Source: an uncultured Flavobacteriales bacterium (GTDB taxonomy: Bacteria; Bacteroidota; Bacteroidia; Flavobacteriales; UBA1820). Taken from it: a stretch of DNA of 18,235 nt. Position numbers and translations under genes: made by a program. The stretch is taken from NCBI GenBank assembly GCA_959608625.1, contig CAUHQV010000040.1, positions 1 through 18,235 of the forward strand. The letters run 5' to 3'. Positions 14,273-18,235 of this stretch are shown piece after piece (the stretch's first letter is position 1; every line of letters starts with the position of its first letter). The notes below the pieces were generated by a model that searched no databases, was not told the DNA's origin, and worked only from the letters and a program-made list of their open reading frames with translations.

Positions 14273-14352
14273 AATTTATTGGCCCAGCGTCCCTTAAATG
14301 GGTGAAAGGCCAAATTTCACAATATAAATTTTCGCAATTTTAATACTTTCAG

Positions 14353-14360
14353 TAAATTTG
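14353..14360 (+). promoter_or_regulatory. -7 promoter element of the etfBA operon
   Basis: TAAATTTG is an exact TAnnTTTG match, with a TTCG resembling the -33 box 18 nt upstream (14331-14334). Transcription would start near 14366, giving a leader of about 100 nt before etfB. The leader is GC-rich at first, and I see no known riboswitch in it. Confidence 0.6.
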
Positions 14361-14469
14361 CCGCGCCGGCTTTCGGAATACCGCACAGGGATGCCTGTAC
14401 GGCACGATCGGCCTCAATGCCTTTCTTCCGGCCGGAAAACAGAGTAATAACCAATTGACTGTAAATACA

Positions 14470-15342
14470 ATGAGTTTGAAAATCGTAGTATTGGCCAAGC
14501 AAGTGCCGGATACCCGGAACGTGGGCAAAGATGCCATGAAGGCCGACGGTACTATCAACCGTGCCGTGCTGCCGGCTATCTTCAACCCGGAAGACCTCAA
14601 CGCCCTCGAACAGGCATTGCGTATCAAAGACGCCCACCCCGGCTCGACCGTGACCGTGCTGACCATGGGCCCGGGCCGCGCCGCCGATATCATCCGCGAA
14701 GGCCTCTTCCGCGGAGCCGACGGAGGATACCTGCTTACCGACCGCGCTTTTGCCGGTGCCGATACGCTGGCTACTTCCTACGCGTTGTCCATGGCGATCC
14801 GGAAGATCAAGGATTTCGACCTGATCATCGGCGGGCGCCAGGCTATCGACGGCGATACCGCCCAGGTAGGCCCCCAGGTAGCGGAAAAACTGGGTATTAC
14901 CCAGGTGACCTACGCCGAAGAGATCCAGAAAGTGGAAAACGGCCGCGCTACGGTAAAACGCCGCATAGACGGCGGTGTGGAAGTCGTTGAGGCTCCCCTG
15001 CCGTTGGTAGTGACGGTCAACGGCTCGGCAGCCCCCTGCCGTCCGCGCAACGCCAGACTCGTTCAGAAATACAAACACGCCAAAACCATTACGGAAAAAC
15101 AGCAGGGCGCTACCGACTATATCGGTCTTTGCGACAAACGCGACTACCTGAACCTGGCCGAATGGAGTGTGGCCGATGTGAACGGCGACCTGGCTCAGTG
15201 CGGACTGGCCGGTTCCCCCACCAAAGTGAAGACCGTGGAGAACATCGTTTTCCAGGCCAAGGAAAACAAGACTATTTCCGCCGCGGACGCCGAGGTCGAA
15301 GACCTGGTCAAAGAACTCCTGGCCAATCACACTATCGGTTAA
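14470..15342 (+). CDS. etfB: Electron transfer flavoprotein beta subunit
   Basis: The ATG at 14470 gives 290 residues beginning MSLKIVVLAKQVPD, the usual ETF-beta N terminus; a TTG at 14455 would add only five unconserved residues. Conserved stretches include ADTLATS (97-103) and GGRQAIDGDTAQVGP (121-135), the nucleotide-binding signature of the domain, in the form common to anaerobe ETFs. It pairs with ETF-alpha to hold FAD plus AMP or a second FAD and shuttles electrons between an acyl-CoA dehydrogenase and other carriers in the cytoplasm. At 290 residues it exceeds the usual 250-265. Residues about 200-240 look like the added segment. The alpha subunit begins 22 nt downstream. Confidence 0.92.
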   Translation: MSLKIVVLAKQVPDTRNVGKDAMKADGTINRAVLPAIFNPEDLNALEQALRIKDAHPGSTVTVLTMGPGRAADIIREGLFRGADGGYLLTDRAFAGADTLATSYALSMAIRKIKDFDLIIGGRQAIDGDTAQVGPQVAEKLGITQVTYAEEIQKVENGRATVKRRIDGGVEVVEAPLPLVVTVNGSAAPCRPRNARLVQKYKHAKTITEKQQGATDYIGLCDKRDYLNLAEWSVADVNGDLAQCGLAGSPTKVKTVENIVFQAKENKTISAADAEVEDLVKELLANHTIG

Positions 15343-15364
15343 CCTAGCAAAAAACGAAAAAGAC

Positions 15365-16384
15365 ATGAACAACCTATTTGTATACTGTGAAATAGAAGGC
15401 GGCGTTGTCCGCGAGGTAAGCCTGGAGCTGCTCACCAAAGGGCGTTCGCTGGCCGACCGGCTGGGCTGCAAACTCGAGGCCGTCGTGATCGGCGAAAACC
15501 TGAAAGACATCGAAAAACAGGTAATGAAATACGGAGTGGACGTACTGCACGTATTCGACGGCAAGGGCCTGGCCCCTTACACTTCCCTGCCCCACACTTC
15601 GGCGCTGGTGAACCTCTTCAAAGAAGAGAAACCCCAGATATGCCTGATGGGCGCGACTGTGATCGGCCGCGACCTGGGGCCCCGCGTTTCCTCCGCCTTG
15701 AAAAGCGGATTGACGGCGGATTGCACGGCGCTGGAGATCGGCGACCACGAAGACAAGAAGGAAGGCAAATCGTATAAAGACCTGCTTTACCAGATCCGCC
15801 CGGCATTCGGAGGAAACATCGTAGCGACGATCGTCAACCCGGAAAACCGTCCCCAGATGGCTACTGTGCGCGAAGGCGTGATGAAAAAACAGGTACTGGC
15901 CGAAAACTATCAGGGCGAGGTCAAACGCCATGACGTGAAAAAATACATTCCGGGCACCGATTTCATCGTCCAGGTGATCGAACGCCATGTGGAAAAATCG
16001 AAAGTCAACATCAAGGGTTCCCCCATCATCATTTCCGGGGGCTACGGAATGGGCTCTAAGGAGAACTTCCAACTGCTCTTCGAACTGGCCGATGTACTGA
16101 AAGCCGAAGTGGGCGCTTCCCGTGCTGCGGTGGACGCCGGTTTCTGCGAACACGAACGCCAGATCGGACAGACGGGCGTAACCGTACGCCCCAAACTGTA
16201 CATCGCCTGCGGTATATCGGGGCAGATACAGCACATCGCGGGCATGCAGGAAAGCTCGATGGTCATTTCCATCAACACCGATCCGGCCGCCCCTATCAAC
16301 GCGATCGCCGACTATGTGATCAACGGCCCGGTAGAGGAAGTCGTTCCCAAGATGATCAAGTATTACAAACAAAATTCGAAGTAA
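15365..16384 (+). CDS. etfA: Electron transfer flavoprotein alpha subunit
   Basis: This 339-residue protein has an N-terminal ETF domain (about 1-190) and a C-terminal FAD-binding domain (about 217-339) with GASRAAVDAGF (250-260), GQTGVTVRPKLYIA (268-281) and GISGQIQHIAGM (283-294). FAD is held mainly here and exchanges electrons with the acyl-CoA dehydrogenase encoded next. Two positions differ from common ETF-alpha sequences. The GGRG loop reads GGYG (Tyr226), and GISGAIQH reads GISGQIQH (Gln287). These may affect flavin redox properties; whether they are normal for Bacteroidota is not known to me. Spacing is 22 nt from etfB and 4 nt to the dehydrogenase, so all three are one operon. Confidence 0.93.
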   Translation: MNNLFVYCEIEGGVVREVSLELLTKGRSLADRLGCKLEAVVIGENLKDIEKQVMKYGVDVLHVFDGKGLAPYTSLPHTSALVNLFKEEKPQICLMGATVIGRDLGPRVSSALKSGLTADCTALEIGDHEDKKEGKSYKDLLYQIRPAFGGNIVATIVNPENRPQMATVREGVMKKQVLAENYQGEVKRHDVKKYIPGTDFIVQVIERHVEKSKVNIKGSPIIISGGYGMGSKENFQLLFELADVLKAEVGASRAAVDAGFCEHERQIGQTGVTVRPKLYIACGISGQIQHIAGMQESSMVISINTDPAAPINAIADYVINGPVEEVVPKMIKYYKQNSK

Positions 16385-16388
16385 GAAA

Positions 16389-18098
16389 ATGGCAAACTTT
16401 TATACAGATACCCCGGAACTGAAGTTCCAGCTCTCCAATCCCCTGATGAAGCGGATCGTGGAGTTGAAAGAACGCGGATTTGCCGACAAGGACGCATACG
16501 ATTACGCCCCGGTAGACCACGAAGATACTATCGACAGCTACGACAAAGTGCTGGAGATCGTCGGCGAGATCTGCGCCGAAACGATAGCCCCCAACGCCGA
16601 GGGCGTAGACCATGAAGGCCCCCAGGTAGTGAATGGTCACGTTCAGTACGCTTCCGGCACCCAGGAAAACATCAAGGCCACGGTAGACGCCGGGCTGATG
16701 GGTATGTCGATGCCCCGTCGTTACGGCGGGCTGAACTTCCCCACCACCCCTTATCTGATCGCGGCCGATATGGTGTCCCGCGCCGACGCCGGCTTCGAGA
16801 ACATTTGGGCTTTGCAGGATTGCGCCGAGACGCTCTACGAATTCGGTAACGAAGAACAGCGTGCACGTTTCATCCCCCGCATATGCGCCGGAGAGACAAT
16901 GTCGATGGACCTGACTGAGCCGGATGCCGGTTCCGACCTACAGTCCGTCATGCTCAAGGCCACGTACAGCGAAAAAGACGGTTGCTGGCTGCTCAACGGT
17001 GTAAAGCGTTTTATCACCAACGGCGACTCCCATGTGCATCTGGTACTGGCCCGCTCGGAAGACGGCACCAAGGACGGACGCGGGCTTTCGATGTTCATCT
17101 ACGACCGCAACCAGGGAGGCGTAACGGTACGCCGCATCGAGAACAAGATGGGCATCAAAGGTTCGCCTACCTGTGAACTCGTTTATAAGAATGCAAAAGC
17201 AGAGCTTTGCGGCGAACGCCGCCTGGGCCTTATCAAATACGTAATGGCCCTGATGAACGGCGCCCGTCTGGGTATCGCCGCACAGTCGGTTGGTATCTCG
17301 CAGGCTGCTTACAACGAAGCCCTGTCATACGCCAAAGACCGCAAGCACTTCGGAAAATCCATCATCGAATTCCCGGCCGTATACGATATGCTCTCCACGA
17401 TGAAGGCCAAACTGGACGCTTCCCGCGCCCTGCTTTACGAAACAGCCCGTTATGTGGACATTTATAAAGCACTCGACGATATCGCCCGCGAACGCGCGCT
17501 CACGCCGGAAGAAAAGGCCGAAGCGAAGGCTTATTCCCGCCTGGCCGACTCCTTCACCCCGCTGGTGAAAGGTATGGGCAGCGAATTCGCCAATCAAAAT
17601 GCCTACGACTGCATCCAAGTGCACGGCGGTTCCGGGTTCATGAAGGATTACGCCTGCGAACGCATCTATCGCGACGCGCGTATCACTTCTATCTACGAAG
17701 GCACCACGCAGCTTCAGGTCGTAGCCGCCATCCGCTACGTCACCACCAAGGCTTATTTGGCGCGCATGCGCGAATTCGAGCAGACCACCCAGGTGGCTCC
17801 CGAATTCGAAGGGTTGATGAACCGCATCAAAGCCATGACCGACAAGTACGAGCAGGCCGTGAACAAAGCCACCGAAAACAAAGACAACGAGCAGATCGAA
17901 TTCTTTGCCCGCCGTCTGGTGGAAATGTCCGCCTACATCATCATGGCCCACCTGCTGATACGCGACGCTTCGCAGAATGCCGAACTGTTCGGCGAATCCG
18001 CCAACGTGTTCACCCGCTGGGCCGAAGCCGAAGTGGATAAACACGCCAACTTCATCGGCCAGTTCTCGCTGGACGAACTCGCTTTCTACCGCAAGTAA
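16389..18098 (+). CDS. Acyl-CoA dehydrogenase with C-terminal extension
   Basis: This 569-residue flavoenzyme shows the family fold in order: an N-terminal helical domain, MDLTEPDAGSD (173-183) in the FAD/substrate region, 'WLLNGVKRFITNGD' (200-213), the MGIKGSP segment (254-260), and the C-terminal helical domain with 'YDCIQVHGGSGFMKDYACER' (406-425). Glu437 in SIYEGTTQ is the candidate catalytic base. Classical enzymes have about 380-400 residues. The extra length is an insert around 355-385 and about 115 residues after 450, as in long bacterial FadE-like forms. It interconverts acyl-CoA and enoyl-CoA with ETF as partner. Chain length and direction cannot be read from sequence. It starts 4 nt after etfA, and a terminator follows. 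Confidence 0.9.
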   Translation: MANFYTDTPELKFQLSNPLMKRIVELKERGFADKDAYDYAPVDHEDTIDSYDKVLEIVGEICAETIAPNAEGVDHEGPQVVNGHVQYASGTQENIKATVDAGLMGMSMPRRYGGLNFPTTPYLIAADMVSRADAGFENIWALQDCAETLYEFGNEEQRARFIPRICAGETMSMDLTEPDAGSDLQSVMLKATYSEKDGCWLLNGVKRFITNGDSHVHLVLARSEDGTKDGRGLSMFIYDRNQGGVTVRRIENKMGIKGSPTCELVYKNAKAELCGERRLGLIKYVMALMNGARLGIAAQSVGISQAAYNEALSYAKDRKHFGKSIIEFPAVYDMLSTMKAKLDASRALLYETARYVDIYKALDDIARERALTPEEKAEAKAYSRLADSFTPLVKGMGSEFANQNAYDCIQVHGGSGFMKDYACERIYRDARITSIYEGTTQLQVVAAIRYVTTKAYLARMREFEQTTQVAPEFEGLMNRIKAMTDKYEQAVNKATENKDNEQIEFFARRLVEMSAYIIMAHLLIRDASQNAELFGESANVFTRWAEAEVDKHANFIGQFSLDELAFYRK

Positions 18099-18121
18099 AC
18101 GGATTTCCGTCCTTATACGGC

Positions 18122-18152
18122 AAAGCCGCACCCTCTTGGGCGCGGCTTTTTT
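18122..18152 (+). terminator. Rho-independent terminator of the etfBA-dehydrogenase operon
   Basis: AAAGCCGC (18122-18129) pairs with GCGGCTTT (18142-18149). CCC/GGG extends the stem around a TCTT loop after an A-C mismatch, and a run of six T residues follows. The remaining 83 nt of the window (18153-18235) contain nothing I can assign. Confidence 0.9.
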
Positions 18153-18235
18153 ATGCCCTGCTGAAAAAGGAGAAAAACCTTGCCTATTATTTCTTTTTTG
18201 ACCATATCAGGGAATGTAATTAATGTTGGGAAGAA

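Noticed and set aside
14317..15564. 415-codon open frame on the minus strand opposite etfB
   Set aside because: The plus-strand etfB and etfA frames are conserved. The opposite frame shows no domain.
1..18235. Defence island, CRISPR array, insertion sequence, prophage or retron
   Set aside because: I looked for repeated spacers, transposase or integrase motifs, terminal inverted repeats, reverse transcriptase and toxin-antitoxin pairs and saw none. All sizeable genes fit known metabolic, transport or regulatory families.

Overview
The window looks like chromosomal DNA from a member of the Bacteroidota, probably the Bacteroidales and perhaps an Alistipes-like Rikenellaceae. This is inferred from four things: several copies of the Bacteroidota -7 promoter motif TAnnTTTG, mostly weak or absent Shine-Dalgarno sequences, Bacteroidota-type proteins (a DUF4251 lipid-free secreted protein and an RprX/RprY-like two-component pair), and moderately GC-rich genes separated by AT-rich gaps. 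The genus is not proven. I see no transposase, phage gene, CRISPR array, tRNA or rRNA. The region reads as a conserved housekeeping and metabolic segment.

Layout. (1) 31-797: a secreted DUF4251 protein with its own promoter, a tandemly repeated leader and a terminator. (2) 825-6220: a cobalamin riboswitch followed by a tightly packed corrinoid ABC importer (btuF-btuC-btuD: lipoprotein, permease, ATPase), then a PLP-dependent threonine/serine dehydratase and a secreted alkaline phosphatase. The unit ends at a strong, symmetric terminator. No terminator is visible between the importer and the last two genes, so they may share a transcript. (3) 6235-7651, minus strand: menB (menaquinone synthesis) and, 4 nt downstream, an uncharacterised DUF1579-like protein, with a recognisable -33/-7 promoter. 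(4) 7709-10661: a Nudix hydrolase, then a histidine kinase and response regulator resembling RprX/RprY. (5) 10694-12756: an unusually well-paired inverted-repeat element, then a GlgE-like GH13 protein whose catalytic motifs are altered. (6) 12832-14272: the signal recognition particle RNA gene on the minus strand, divergent from nagA (GlcNAc-6-phosphate deacetylase). An 11-bp perfect inverted repeat lies in the shared promoter region. (7) 14353-18152: an etfB-etfA-acyl-CoA dehydrogenase operon with its own promoter and terminator.

How the parts fit. The riboswitch ties the ABC importer to vitamin B12 uptake. MenB supports a menaquinone-based respiratory chain. The ETF and acyl-CoA dehydrogenase form an electron-transfer module for acyl-CoA oxidation or reduction. 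NagA feeds amino sugars into central metabolism. I found no convincing new defence or mobile system. The points most worth a second look are the GH13 protein with a substituted transition-state Asp, the structured element in front of it, the inverted repeat between the SRP RNA and nagA promoters, and the possible leaderless start of the histidine kinase.
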